Assembly: GCF_000166275.1 (NCBI RefSeq)
Contig: NZ_CM001023.1
Span: 2,111,001-2,175,000, forward strand
Direction: 5' to 3'
DNA length: 64,000 nt
DNA from: Algoriphagus machipongonensis
Lineage (GTDB): Bacteria; Bacteroidota; Bacteroidia; Cytophagales; Cyclobacteriaceae
Shown here: piece after piece, positions 36,547 to 45,966 of the stretch
How the letters are laid out: each line of letters begins with the position of its first letter
Numbering within the stretch: position 1 is the stretch's first letter
Made by a program: the position numbers and the translations under genes
The notes under the pieces: model-generated
The model's database searches: none
What the model saw: the letters and a program-made list of their open reading frames with translations, nothing else
What the model was told of the DNA's origin: nothing

Positions 36547-37494
36547 TTGGTACTTATTAAAATTAAATTTGTTGATCACTATAATGGATTTAATCCTGAA
36601 TCGGATAGAATCTTTACTTTTCTAAAACGTCATTTTCCTGTTGTTCTTACAGAAAGTGATCCAGATTTTATTATTTATTCTTCTTGGGGTTCCGAACATT
36701 TACATTATGATTGTCCAAAGATCTTCTATACCGGTGAGAATCATCGGCCTAATTTTTTTCTTTGTGATTACGCTTTAGGTTTTGATTTCCTAAATAGAAC
36801 AGATTATTTAAGAGTACCGCTATATTCGATATTATGGTATTATGATTTTTCTACATTACTATTTCCAAAGCAACAACAAATCCTAGATCAAAACCCCAAA
36901 ACCAAATTTTGCTGCTTTGTCGCTTCCAATGCAGGGGCGATGGAACGAAATAATTTTTTTAAAAAGCTAAGCAACTACTTACCTGTAGATTCAGGAGGTA
37001 AGGTATTAAATAATGTCGGTGGGCCAGTTCCAGATAAAATCCAGTTTATGAAACCCTATAAATTTTGTATCGCATACGAAAACAGTTCATACCCCGGTTA
37101 TGTGACTGAAAAAATCATGGATTGTTTTATAGCAGGTTGTATTCCGATTTATTGGGGGAGTACTTGCATAGAAAAGGATTTTAACCCTAAAAGGATTTTA
37201 AATAGGCTTGATTACAAATCAGATGAAGAATTGATTGCAGAAATAAAGTATTTGAATGAAAATCATTCAGCATATAATGAATTTATAGCTCAACCAATTT
37301 TCACAAACAATCAGTTTACTGAATATTTTGATGAAAGTAGATTAGTTAAATTTTTTGAAAAAATCTTTAATGGTCCAAGTGAGTCAAGATCTAAAGGCAT
37401 TCGAAAATATATAGGTCTGTCACTTCGCTTTAATAAAATGATATATAGCCGAATAAAGAAAAAACTCGGATACACTGGACGTGTGTGGTACTAA
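36547..37494 (+). CDS. GT10 alpha-1,3/4-fucosyltransferase-like protein
   Basis: 315 residues, TTG start directly after the previous stop. The family signature spans residues 171-204: KFCIAYENSSYPGYVTEKI followed by DCFIAGCIPIYWGS, the GDP-fucose-binding motif of GT10 enzymes. The N-terminal domain has the acceptor-side pattern PKIFYTGENHRP. It should add fucose or a related 6-deoxyhexose from a GDP donor. No GDP-fucose synthesis genes are visible here. The following gene overlaps only if the early ATG at 37481 is used. Confidence 0.9.
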   Translation: MVLIKIKFVDHYNGFNPESDRIFTFLKRHFPVVLTESDPDFIIYSSWGSEHLHYDCPKIFYTGENHRPNFFLCDYALGFDFLNRTDYLRVPLYSILWYYDFSTLLFPKQQQILDQNPKTKFCCFVASNAGAMERNNFFKKLSNYLPVDSGGKVLNNVGGPVPDKIQFMKPYKFCIAYENSSYPGYVTEKIMDCFIAGCIPIYWGSTCIEKDFNPKRILNRLDYKSDEELIAEIKYLNENHSAYNEFIAQPIFTNNQFTEYFDESRLVKFFEKIFNGPSESRSKGIRKYIGLSLRFNKMIYSRIKKKLGYTGRVWY

Positions 37495-37504
37495 GAAAAA
37501 AGTT

Positions 37505-38770
37505 ATGAGCAATACTGTAATTCGAGTAGAAGATCTTTCGAAGAGGTATAGGTTAGGTTTGAAAGAAAAGCAAGCTGATACCTTAGCTGGCCAGGTGGCA
37601 AACCTTATTAAATCGCCTTGGCAGAATCTTAAGAGACTTCGGGCCTTGAATAAATTTGGAGTGGAAGATGAATCTGTTTTTTGGGCGCTCAAAGACATCA
37701 ATTTTGAGGTAATGGAGGGAGAAGTTTTAGGGATTATCGGAAAAAATGGCGCAGGTAAATCCACCCTACTGAAAATCCTCTCCCAGATTACAGACCCTAC
37801 TTCTGGGAAAATTGAAATCCGTGGAAGGGTTGCTTCCCTCTTAGAGGTGGGAACTGGATTTCATCCGGAACTTTCAGGACGAGAAAACATCTATATGAAT
37901 GGAACTATTCTGGGAATGACCCGAAAAGAAATTGATAGTAAACTGGATGAAATTATTGATTTCTCAGGAGTGGAAAAGTTTATTGATACACCAGTTAAGT
38001 TTTATTCTTCAGGTATGAAAGTCCGTTTGGGGTTTTCAGTAGCTGCTCATTTGGAACCTGAAATACTTATAATTGATGAAGTACTAGCTGTGGGAGATTA
38101 TGAGTTTCAAAAGAAATGCTTAGGTAAGATGGAGGATGTAGCAGGTCAAGGTAGAACAGTATTGTTTGTAAGTCATAATATGGGAGCAATTCAAAACTTA
38201 ACCAAAAATTCAATATTGTTAGAAAGTGGAAAAATTAAACTGCGTGATAGTACAAGAAATGTTGTGGATGCCTACATAAGTTTAGGATTTAATTATTCAG
38301 TAAAAAATATTGAAGGTGAGAGCTTTTTTTCTAAAGTGATTCCTTTATATCTTGCCAATGACACTGCTTTTAGATTTAATTCTGAATTAAAATTTCTAAT
38401 TTATTTTGATCAAATAAAACCATTACCAAGCAATTTTAGAATTGGATTTACAATTTCCTCAATTGATGATATTAATATAATTTCTGGTATTTCGAACTAT
38501 TTGGAAAGAGACCAAAATGAAATGAAATATGAACTTACAATTAAAAATTCTGGATTGGTTGAAGGAAATTATAAACTTTCATTATCTGTTGGAATAGGGA
38601 GTTTATTCGAGGCAAGGAAGGAGCTCGAAGTATGTAGAGATGTATCAATTTTTTCAATAATTAATTCTCAAGTAGGAGGGTTGTCTTTATTTAATTGGCA
38701 TAAATCATATGGAATGGCTGTTAAGAATGAAAACGATGTAACCTTAACTTATCGTGAAAATAATAAATAG
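37505..38770 (+). CDS. ABC exporter ATPase with substrate-recognition domain (Wzt-like)
   Basis: 421 residues from ATG 37505. Walker A GKNGAGKST is at 79-87, signature YSSGMKVRLG at 167-176, Walker B EILIIDEVLAVGD near 186, and H-loop SHN near 224. Residues 265-421 form a beta-rich C-terminal domain of Wzt type, which in known exporters binds the modified end of the glycan chain. It should pair with the permease at 16173. The ATPase half is closer in base composition to housekeeping genes, while the C-terminal half is very AT-rich, suggesting exchange of the recognition module. Overlaps the next gene by 17 bp. Confidence 0.92.
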   Translation: MSNTVIRVEDLSKRYRLGLKEKQADTLAGQVANLIKSPWQNLKRLRALNKFGVEDESVFWALKDINFEVMEGEVLGIIGKNGAGKSTLLKILSQITDPTSGKIEIRGRVASLLEVGTGFHPELSGRENIYMNGTILGMTRKEIDSKLDEIIDFSGVEKFIDTPVKFYSSGMKVRLGFSVAAHLEPEILIIDEVLAVGDYEFQKKCLGKMEDVAGQGRTVLFVSHNMGAIQNLTKNSILLESGKIKLRDSTRNVVDAYISLGFNYSVKNIEGESFFSKVIPLYLANDTAFRFNSELKFLIYFDQIKPLPSNFRIGFTISSIDDINIISGISNYLERDQNEMKYELTIKNSGLVEGNYKLSLSVGIGSLFEARKELEVCRDVSIFSIINSQVGGLSLFNWHKSYGMAVKNENDVTLTYRENNK

Positions 38771-39374
38771 AATAAAAACATATTACAATATTTTTAAAAA
38801 TCGAAATAATGTAAATAGATTTCTTGAAATAGGGCCTGGAGAAAGTAGGTTGAAAGGATTTGAAACGATGAATATTGTAAATTCAAAAGTTACTGACTAT
38901 ATATTAGATGCTAGATCCAAATTACCTTTTCCAGATGAAACTTTTGATGTTATTTATGCAAGTCATATTTTGGAGCATATTCCATGGTATCAGACAAGTT
39001 ATGTGTTAAATGAATGGCAACGAATATTAAAAAGAAATGGTAGATTAGAAATATGGGTTCCAAATGGATATAAAATTGCAAAAGCTTTTGTAGATGCCGA
39101 AAATGGATATAATTATATCGAAGAAGATGGGTGGTATAAATTTAATGAAATTAAAGACCCTTGTATATGGGCAAATGGAAGAATTTTTACTTATGGTGAT
39201 GGAAAAGGAACTCTTGGTCACCCGAATTGGCATTTATCTTTATTTTCGTCTCGGTATTTAAAAAAATTATTAATTGAAGCGGGGTTTGATAAGGTAAGAA
39301 TTATGAATTCTGATGAAGTTAGAGGGTATGACCACAAATGGATAAATTTAGGTGTATCGGGTTGCAAGTTATAA
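38754..39374 (+). CDS. SAM-dependent methyltransferase (Methyltransf_11 type)
   Basis: 206 residues, GTG start inside the end of the ATPase gene. RFLEIGPGESRLKGFETMNI, ILDARSKLPFPDETFDVIYA and SHILEHIPWYQ are the usual motifs of this group, followed by EWQRILKRNGRLEIWVPN. Similar enzymes beside Wzt proteins cap O-antigen chains by terminal methylation, which signals export; the coupling to Wzt here fits that role but is an inference. Confidence 0.8.
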   Translation: MKIINRIKTYYNIFKNRNNVNRFLEIGPGESRLKGFETMNIVNSKVTDYILDARSKLPFPDETFDVIYASHILEHIPWYQTSYVLNEWQRILKRNGRLEIWVPNGYKIAKAFVDAENGYNYIEEDGWYKFNEIKDPCIWANGRIFTYGDGKGTLGHPNWHLSLFSSRYLKKLLIEAGFDKVRIMNSDEVRGYDHKWINLGVSGCKL

Positions 39375-40299
39375 AAGATTAAATTATAGATCATTTGATG
39401 ATCTACACCAAACTATAAGTCAGAATATTTCAAAAATTGATTTTGAAGTTGATTTAGTAGTTGGTGTACCTCGAAGTGGAATAATACCAGCAACTATAAT
39501 ATCACTTCTTCTACATAAACCATTTGTTACTCTCACGGAGTTTATAAATGAATTTGAACCCATTGGAGGAATGAGAACTTCTGGATTTCAATATCGAAAG
39601 AAGAATGTGTTATTAGTTGATGATTCGATAAACAGTGGAAATGCTATTAATCAAGTTAAAAAGTCTATTTCTCTATTTCATGATATTGATTTTAAATTTG
39701 CAGCAATTTATTCTACTCCAGATGCATCAAATAAGATTGATGTGTTTTTTGAAATAGTAAATTCACCTAGAATATTTCAATGGAATGTTTTAAATTCTTG
39801 GATTTACTCTAAATCATGTGTTGATATTGACGGAGTCCTCTGTGAAGATCCTACTGAATATGAAAATGACGATTCTTTAAATTATATTCATTTTTTATTA
39901 AATGCTAAACCTAAATATATCCCCCCTGTCCCTGTCGATATTTTAGTTACTAATAGGTTGGAAAAATATAGAAAAGAGACTGTTATTTGGTTAAATAAAA
40001 ATGGTATTAAGTATAATGAATTACATATGTCTCCCCACAAGTCTAAAATTGAAAGACAGAGAGCCAAGGATTACAGTAGTTTTAAAGCTAATGTTTATTT
40101 AAAAAATAAAAGTAAATCATTATTGTTTATAGAAAGTTCATATAATCAAGCTGTTAGTATAAATTCTATCACGAAACTGCCTGTTTTTTGTATTGAATCA
40201 ATGAGTTTAATAGATGAGTTTGTTAACCAAGATAAATTTCAATATTTGAAAACGAAATATTTTAATAAAATCTGGAAATTTTTTGGTGTAGATGTGTGA
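39352..40299 (+). CDS. Phosphoribosyltransferase-HAD fusion protein
   Basis: 315 residues, GTG start overlapping the previous gene by 23 bp. The N-terminal part has a type I PRTase pattern: VVGVPRSGIIPA and the PRPP loop KNVLLVDDSINSGNAI (near 82-97). The C-terminal part starts with a HAD nucleophile motif SCVDIDGVLCEDPTE (near 158; D-x-D), later VDILVTNRLEKYR and a Lys-containing stretch. Such a fusion suggests making or removing a phosphoribosyl-type group, perhaps a sugar phosphate modification of the glycan. The exact reaction is unknown. Embedded among glycosyltransferases, with an 8-bp overlap to the next gene. Confidence 0.72.
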   Translation: MYRVASYKRLNYRSFDDLHQTISQNISKIDFEVDLVVGVPRSGIIPATIISLLLHKPFVTLTEFINEFEPIGGMRTSGFQYRKKNVLLVDDSINSGNAINQVKKSISLFHDIDFKFAAIYSTPDASNKIDVFFEIVNSPRIFQWNVLNSWIYSKSCVDIDGVLCEDPTEYENDDSLNYIHFLLNAKPKYIPPVPVDILVTNRLEKYRKETVIWLNKNGIKYNELHMSPHKSKIERQRAKDYSSFKANVYLKNKSKSLLFIESSYNQAVSINSITKLPVFCIESMSLIDEFVNQDKFQYLKTKYFNKIWKFFGVDV

Positions 40300-41350
40300 A
40301 AGTTTTTTAGTATCTGTACTTATTCCGAACTATAATAAAGTATTGTATCTGGAAGAGTGCTTGGACTCAGTTTTGGCTCAATCTTATTCCAATTGGGAAT
40401 GTATCATTGTAGATGATCATAGTACTGATGATTCATGGAATATTATTGAATCGTTCTCAAAAAGAAATAAAAGGTTTCAAGCTTACCAAAGACCATCTTA
40501 CCTACCAAAGGGAGGAAATGTTTGTAGGAAATTTGCTCTTTCTAGATCAAAAGGAACCCATATTTTATTTTTAGATTCTGATGATGTATTGATGCCCTTT
40601 TGTTTAGCTCAGCGGATTCAAAAGATTGAAGAAAATCAATACTTAGATTTTTGGGCGTTCTCTACTGCACTTTTTCAAGAAAAAGTGTCTGATGCCAAAT
40701 TTCTTTGGAACATTGATCATGAAAAGGAGTCTGATCTTACTAGGTTTTTGAGAATGGATGCATTATGGCAAACTTCTGGAGCTATTTACGAGCGTACATT
40801 TCTCATTCATTTGAATGGGTTGAATTCTTCTCGAATGTTTTGGCAGGATTATGAATTGCATTTAAAAGCATTGATATCTACAGAGAACTATAGGAAATTT
40901 TTTGATTTACCGCCAGATGTTTTTATTCGAGATGGGGATAAGTCTTCCTTAAGTAGATCTACACCATTTACTGCTGATATTGATATTTTAAAAGAAAGGA
41001 TTGAGTTTTTAGAGGAAATCATAAATTTTGCAACTGAAAACGGTAAGGATTTCTCTCCTAAAGAATTTCATTCCATATTTTCGTTTCAATATTTTTTAAT
41101 TCTACAACTTTTTTTGAAGCACGGGGAGTTTTCACTTTTTAAAGAAAAATGGAAACTTTACGCTTATCAAAAAAAAATTTCATTTCATGCATATTTGAAG
41201 GGGTATTATATAGCTGCAAAATTGAAGCTTTCAAACAGGCTTAAAAGTGTGACTATTAGGCCTAATAGAAAACAAAAAATTGACTTTCCTGATTTCCTAA
41301 TTTTGGATAAGATTGAAATAGGAAAGCATCCAATAAAGTTCCAAAGTTAA
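40292..41350 (+). CDS. GT2 family glycosyltransferase
   Basis: 352 residues, ATG start overlapping the previous gene. LVSVLIPNYNKVLYLEECLD, CIIVDDHSTDDSW and HILFLDSDDVL (D-x-D) are present. A longer than usual C-terminal region (residues 230-352) is helical and basic (YYIAAKLKLSNRLK), likely for membrane association. Sugar specificity unknown. Confidence 0.86.
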   Translation: MCESFLVSVLIPNYNKVLYLEECLDSVLAQSYSNWECIIVDDHSTDDSWNIIESFSKRNKRFQAYQRPSYLPKGGNVCRKFALSRSKGTHILFLDSDDVLMPFCLAQRIQKIEENQYLDFWAFSTALFQEKVSDAKFLWNIDHEKESDLTRFLRMDALWQTSGAIYERTFLIHLNGLNSSRMFWQDYELHLKALISTENYRKFFDLPPDVFIRDGDKSSLSRSTPFTADIDILKERIEFLEEIINFATENGKDFSPKEFHSIFSFQYFLILQLFLKHGEFSLFKEKWKLYAYQKKISFHAYLKGYYIAAKLKLSNRLKSVTIRPNRKQKIDFPDFLILDKIEIGKHPIKFQS

Positions 41351-41360
41351 AATTAATCAA

Positions 41361-42359
41361 TTGAACAATCCTTCGATTTACTTCACTCTTTGCTCCAATA
41401 ATTACCTGCCATTTGCTTTAAGTTTGGCAAAATCTGTCAAAGGGTTTTTACCAAAATCCAGATTTATTATCGGTTTGGTTGATTATTTGGATCCTCAAAT
41501 CGATTATAATTTTGATGTCGAAGTAGAAATTCTTCCCTGTTTTGAATTGGGGTATGAAGAGTTCAATTCTATGCTCCAAGGGTACAATGTGGTTGAATTT
41601 AATACAGCAGTAAAGCCTTTTTATTTTGAATATTTATTCAAGGAAAATGGTGATGTAGATAGAATCTATTATTTAGATCCAGATCTGTTTTTTTATCAAT
41701 CCCCCTTAGAACTTGATGATGTTTGGAAGAAAGGAGACTCTATTCAACTAACTCCAAATTTGCTTTATCTGCCAGATCATTTAGTACGAGGAGAGTTAGC
41801 GTCTCTAAAACACGGGCATAATAATCTAGGATATTTAGGGATGCAAAGAGGGGTAGAAACTATGAAAATCATTTCTTGGTGGAAGGAAAGGTTGACGACT
41901 CATTGTCTTTTAGATAAATGCCGAGGCATATTTGTAGATCAAAAGTGGATGGATTTGGCCCCATTATTTTTTAAAGGGATCAATTCTGTCAAACATCCGG
42001 GTTGGAATATGGCTTGGTGGAATCTTACTGAAAGGAATTTAATGGAGGATGACGGTACTTATCACGTTAATTCTAAAGAATTTCCATTGGTATTCTTTCA
42101 TTTTAGTGGTTATAAACCAGGCAGAGAGATTATGACTGAACGGATATTATCCAATGAATTTGATATGGAATCTGAAGGTTGTTTGAGGGATTTGTTTGAA
42201 GGATATGAACAAAGCCTTTTTGAAAATAAGTATGAACTATTAAGTCAGGTAAAGCCTTTAATCCAATTTAAGGAAGCGCCAAACAAGCTTCAACACAGGA
42301 TTGGAAGAAAAATCAAATCCAAAATGACCAATGCTATTTATAGAATATTTGGCGTATAA
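41361..42359 (+). CDS. GT8-like glycosyltransferase
   Basis: 332 residues, TTG start. IYFTLCSNNYLPFALSLAKS opens a GT-A fold; RIYYLDPDLFFYQ gives the D-x-D metal site and NNLGYLGMQRG follows. FVDQKWMDLAPLFF and the late HFSGYKPG resemble GT8 and related retaining enzymes. Predicted cytosolic. It probably adds a hexose in the chain. Separated by 2 bp from the next gene. Confidence 0.78.
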   Translation: MNNPSIYFTLCSNNYLPFALSLAKSVKGFLPKSRFIIGLVDYLDPQIDYNFDVEVEILPCFELGYEEFNSMLQGYNVVEFNTAVKPFYFEYLFKENGDVDRIYYLDPDLFFYQSPLELDDVWKKGDSIQLTPNLLYLPDHLVRGELASLKHGHNNLGYLGMQRGVETMKIISWWKERLTTHCLLDKCRGIFVDQKWMDLAPLFFKGINSVKHPGWNMAWWNLTERNLMEDDGTYHVNSKEFPLVFFHFSGYKPGREIMTERILSNEFDMESEGCLRDLFEGYEQSLFENKYELLSQVKPLIQFKEAPNKLQHRIGRKIKSKMTNAIYRIFGV

Positions 42360-42361
42360 GG

Positions 42362-43369
42362 ATGATTGAGGGGGTAAGTATAATTGTATGTACCCATAAT
42401 GGCAAAAATAGGCTTGAGCCCACTTTGTCTTCCTTCACTAAGCTTAAATCTCGATTTCCAATTGAATTAATACTTATTGATAATGGCTCTTCTGATGGTG
42501 TTGGGAACTGGGTGAAGGAATGGTGGGAAATCAATCTTGTAAAAGTTCCTATCAAGGTATTTCAGGAGCAAAATCCCGGGTTAATGAATGCGAGAATTAA
42601 AGGGATACAAGAATCAAGTTTTGATTTCCTCTTGTTTTGTGACGATGATAATGAGCTAAGTTTTGATTATTTAGAAATAGGGATTAATTTATTTCTAAAT
42701 AATCCGAAAGTTGGAGTTATTGGGGGCTATGGAGAGATTCCAATCGGTTATTCTGTCCCTGATTGGTTTCATTCTTATCAAAAAAGTTTTGCATTAGGAC
42801 CACAGGCTTTGGCATCTGGAGTACTAACCGAAAAGCTTTCCTATGTTTATGGGGCTGGGTCTTTCTTCCGTAGAGAACCTTTAATTCGATTAATCGAAAA
42901 AGGCTTTCAATTTCAGCTGACAGGCAGAACTCAAGGTCGTTTGATTTCAGGGGATGATTTAGAGCTTTGCTGGTTAATGCAGTTAATGGGATATCAAATT
43001 TATTATTGCGATTCCCTAAGGTTTGTTCATCATTTGGGCGAAAGTCGGATTTCTACGAATTATTTGATTCAGATGAAATCAGGTACCAGTTTTGGAAGTG
43101 CTTTGCTATTCGGTTATAAATCTTATTTCGAAAACCCAACAAAATCTTCTCTCTTATATTTCTTGCAATATTTGAAAAATTGGAGTTTAAGTGGTTTAAT
43201 TTACACTAAAAATTGGATCAATTTTTTATTTCAAACTCCAGAGTGGGAAGGTAGAATGGCGGTTTTGATTTTAAAATCAAGATTTATTTCATTTTCAACT
43301 AAGTGGAAAAAATCACTATTAACCTTTAATCAACTTAAAAATTTTTCTGAAAATTGGAATCGATATTAA
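42362..43369 (+). CDS. GT2 family glycosyltransferase
   Basis: 335 residues, ATG start. VSIIVCTHNGKNRLEPTLSS, LILIDNGSSDGVGNW, and FLLFCDDDNEL with an extended acidic D-x-D. The acceptor half contains GRTQGRLISGDDLELCWLMQ, a metal/base motif seen in GT2 enzymes of capsule loci. The last 15 bases overlap the following gene. Confidence 0.85.
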   Translation: MIEGVSIIVCTHNGKNRLEPTLSSFTKLKSRFPIELILIDNGSSDGVGNWVKEWWEINLVKVPIKVFQEQNPGLMNARIKGIQESSFDFLLFCDDDNELSFDYLEIGINLFLNNPKVGVIGGYGEIPIGYSVPDWFHSYQKSFALGPQALASGVLTEKLSYVYGAGSFFRREPLIRLIEKGFQFQLTGRTQGRLISGDDLELCWLMQLMGYQIYYCDSLRFVHHLGESRISTNYLIQMKSGTSFGSALLFGYKSYFENPTKSSLLYFLQYLKNWSLSGLIYTKNWINFLFQTPEWEGRMAVLILKSRFISFSTKWKKSLLTFNQLKNFSENWNRY

Positions 43370-44214
43370 TTAGAATATCTATCATTATTCCAACTCTGGA
43401 GCGTCCAAAAGAGCTTTTAAGGATTTTAAAAGAATTAGAAGTCTCGAAAAACGACCAAGTTGAAATTATAGTTGTTGACGATTCGGTAGTTTCACAAAAT
43501 GAAGAATTAGCAATTACTTATTCGGATTTAATTTATATTCATAGAGGGGAGAAGTTAGGAGTAAGTTCAGCAAGAAATGTTGGGGCAGAGGTGGCAAAAG
43601 GGCAATATTTAATATTTTTTGATGATGACGATTCCTTCACTGATTTATGGCTTGGCAGATTTTTGAATTCCATCAAAGAAAAACCAGATTTGGTGTTTTG
43701 TAATTTTCTTTCAATTAATCCCTCAGGAAAAGAGACAATCGTTTTTGCAAAAAATGAAAAATGGAGGGCAGTCATTCCGGGAACATGGATGGTTCGGAAG
43801 GATATTTTTTTTAAAATAGGAGGCTTCGATTCCCGGTTGAAGTTTGCTGAAAATACTGAATTGTTTTTTAGACTTAATCAGTTAGACCTTAAAATATGCT
43901 ATATAGATCAGGTTAATTTTATTTATAAACAATCTGTCGATGGAGGAAGTAAAAATATGCAAAACATGTTGGACTCAATAGCATTGATTCTCCAAAAGCA
44001 TGAAAATTACTTGACCGACCATGTGAAGCATTTATATCACCAAAACATAGGGGTTATCCAAATGCGTTTTAAAAAGTTTAAGGAATCAAGAAGGAATTTA
44101 GCTTTGGCTATTAAATATAAACCATCTAAAATCGGGACATATTTTAGATTTGGTATAGCCTGTTTTCCAATACTTGCAAAGAAAATTTATACTCAAGAAA
44201 TTAGCCCAAAATGA
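43354..44214 (+). CDS. GT2 family glycosyltransferase
   Basis: 286 residues, TTG start within the previous gene. RISIIIPTLERPKELLRILK, IIVVDDSVVSQNE, GVSSARNVGAEVAKGQYLIF and FDDDDSFTDLW. An ATG overlap (ATGA) joins it to the next gene. C-terminal helical repeats resembling TPR (GVIQMRFKKFKESRRNLALA) may mediate contacts. Confidence 0.85.
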   Translation: MESILIRISIIIPTLERPKELLRILKELEVSKNDQVEIIVVDDSVVSQNEELAITYSDLIYIHRGEKLGVSSARNVGAEVAKGQYLIFFDDDDSFTDLWLGRFLNSIKEKPDLVFCNFLSINPSGKETIVFAKNEKWRAVIPGTWMVRKDIFFKIGGFDSRLKFAENTELFFRLNQLDLKICYIDQVNFIYKQSVDGGSKNMQNMLDSIALILQKHENYLTDHVKHLYHQNIGVIQMRFKKFKESRRNLALAIKYKPSKIGTYFRFGIACFPILAKKIYTQEISPK

Positions 44215-45095
44215 AATTTGGAGGCTTTATAATCACTTATAATCGTCCTGAGATCTTACTGATTACTCTGGAAAAAATTTTCCAGCAGACCATTTCACCA
44301 GAATTAATTTGGGTAATTGATAATTCAGAAGGGTTGGAAACGGATCATATTATTGCATCCCATTTAAATTCTAAAATTAAATACTATCGGATGGGCAATA
44401 ACGCTGGGCCGGCAGGAGCTGCAGCAAAAGGTTTAGAACTATGCGAAGCATCGGGTATGGATTGGATTTATTGGGGAGATGATAATGATCCTCCTTTTTT
44501 TGAGAACACTTTTGAACGATTATTGGCTTTTAAAGACGTCAATCCATTTTGTGGTATATTAGGTTCTGTAGGTCATTTTTTTGATCGCAAAAAGGGCGTT
44601 ATCAAAAGAATCCAATCTAAGTTATTGGAAAAGAAAGAATATGTTGAGGTAGATGTTGTAGCTGGGGGAATGTCTATGTTGGTAAATTCTAATGTGGTAA
44701 GAGATGGCATATTTCCAAATAAGGATTTGTTTTTTGGATTTGAAGAATTAGATTTTTGTTTAAAGGCTTCTAGGAGAGGCTTTTCAATTATTGTTCCATG
44801 TTCCATTTTTATAGATTTAAGAAAACTGCATAACAGAACAGATTTTGAACGACCAAAATATAAGAAAAAGGCTAGCCTAATTAGAGAGTATTATAGTTTG
44901 AGAAATTTATTCATGATATCAGATGAATTGACTCTCAGGTCAATGAGAAATCAATTGATGAAAAAATGGTCAATAAAAATGCTTTATGGATTTAGATATG
45001 GGCCTGCTTATGGTTTAGAAAATTTAAAAATGATTTCTTTAGCATTTTATCATTATTGGAAGGGAATCAAAGGTAAAACTTTTAATCTTGATTGA
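44211..45095 (+). CDS. GT2 family glycosyltransferase, galactofuranosyl/rhamnosyltransferase-like
   Basis: 294 residues. KFGGFIITYNRPEILLITLE, VIDNSEG, YYRMGNNAGPAGAAAKGLEL and IYWGDDNDPPFFENTF. The N-GPAGA motif and WGDDNDP metal site are typical of the GlfT/RfbF-like branch of GT2 that uses UDP-Galf or dTDP-Rha, which is suggestive only. ATG start inside the previous stop. Confidence 0.83.
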   Translation: MKFGGFIITYNRPEILLITLEKIFQQTISPELIWVIDNSEGLETDHIIASHLNSKIKYYRMGNNAGPAGAAAKGLELCEASGMDWIYWGDDNDPPFFENTFERLLAFKDVNPFCGILGSVGHFFDRKKGVIKRIQSKLLEKKEYVEVDVVAGGMSMLVNSNVVRDGIFPNKDLFFGFEELDFCLKASRRGFSIIVPCSIFIDLRKLHNRTDFERPKYKKKASLIREYYSLRNLFMISDELTLRSMRNQLMKKWSIKMLYGFRYGPAYGLENLKMISLAFYHYWKGIKGKTFNLD

Positions 45096-45966
45096 AATAA
45101 AACTGGAGAAAGTAGCCTTAGTTATGGTTACTTTTAATCGTGCGGAATTGCTTGATGAAATTTTAAATTCAATCAAAAAATTTCAATGGTCCTATACCAA
45201 TTTTGTGATTATTGACAATGGTAGTGAACAGGAAACCCAAGAAGTCTTAGAAAGAAATAAAGGGGTTTTATCATTAGATGTTCTTACTTTGAATCATAAT
45301 TTAGGTCACGGAGCAGGCCTTTTTTATGGTCTGAATTTTTTAAGACATAAGTTCCCTCATACTGAATATGTTGTGTTTCTTGAGGATGATAGTATTCCGC
45401 AAGAAGGATACTTTAATTTTTTACTTTCAAAAATTAGAAAATCACATTATTCATTAATTTCCTCTGCAGGTTCCAAGGTAAGTTTAGGAAAACGAAAAGA
45501 AATCATCCCAAATGCTAAAGAGATAAAAGAAGCAGATTTTGTTCTTTTTGATGGTGCAATAGCTAAATTTTATGAACTAGTTAAAGTTGGTTTTCCTGTT
45601 GAAAATTGGTTTATGATGTTTGATGATTATGAATACTGTTACAGATTAAGAAAGGCAAATAAAAAATTGGGTGTTGTCCAAAATCCATATGTAGATATTT
45701 TACATGAGGGTTTTGGAGGAGGAAGTTCACATTCTCATTTGTGGCGTTCTTATTACCAATCTCGTAATTTTATACTTTTTGTAAGAACTCATTTTACATG
45801 GTTTAATTTATTGGATGCAATAATTTTGAACTTTAAAAGAATTTTAGGTGGTCTATTTTCAAAAAATGGACTAAAAGTAACGAGACTAAGATTTTTAGGA
45901 ATTAGAGCTGGGGTTCTAGGTAAAACTGGGAAATCATTGGATATAAATACCTTGAAGGAGGTATGA
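45088..45966 (+). CDS. GT2 family glycosyltransferase, rhamnosyltransferase-like
   Basis: 292 residues, TTG start overlapping the previous gene by 8 bp. VALVMVTFNRAELLDEILNS, FVIIDNGSEQETQE, NHNLGHGAGLFYGL and VVFLEDDSIPQEGYF. The FMMFDDYEYCYRLRKANK motif is like RfbF-type enzymes. It forms a pair with the preceding gene. The next gene starts in its stop (ATGA). Confidence 0.83.
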   Translation: MIEIKLEKVALVMVTFNRAELLDEILNSIKKFQWSYTNFVIIDNGSEQETQEVLERNKGVLSLDVLTLNHNLGHGAGLFYGLNFLRHKFPHTEYVVFLEDDSIPQEGYFNFLLSKIRKSHYSLISSAGSKVSLGKRKEIIPNAKEIKEADFVLFDGAIAKFYELVKVGFPVENWFMMFDDYEYCYRLRKANKKLGVVQNPYVDILHEGFGGGSSHSHLWRSYYQSRNFILFVRTHFTWFNLLDAIILNFKRILGGLFSKNGLKVTRLRFLGIRAGVLGKTGKSLDINTLKEV

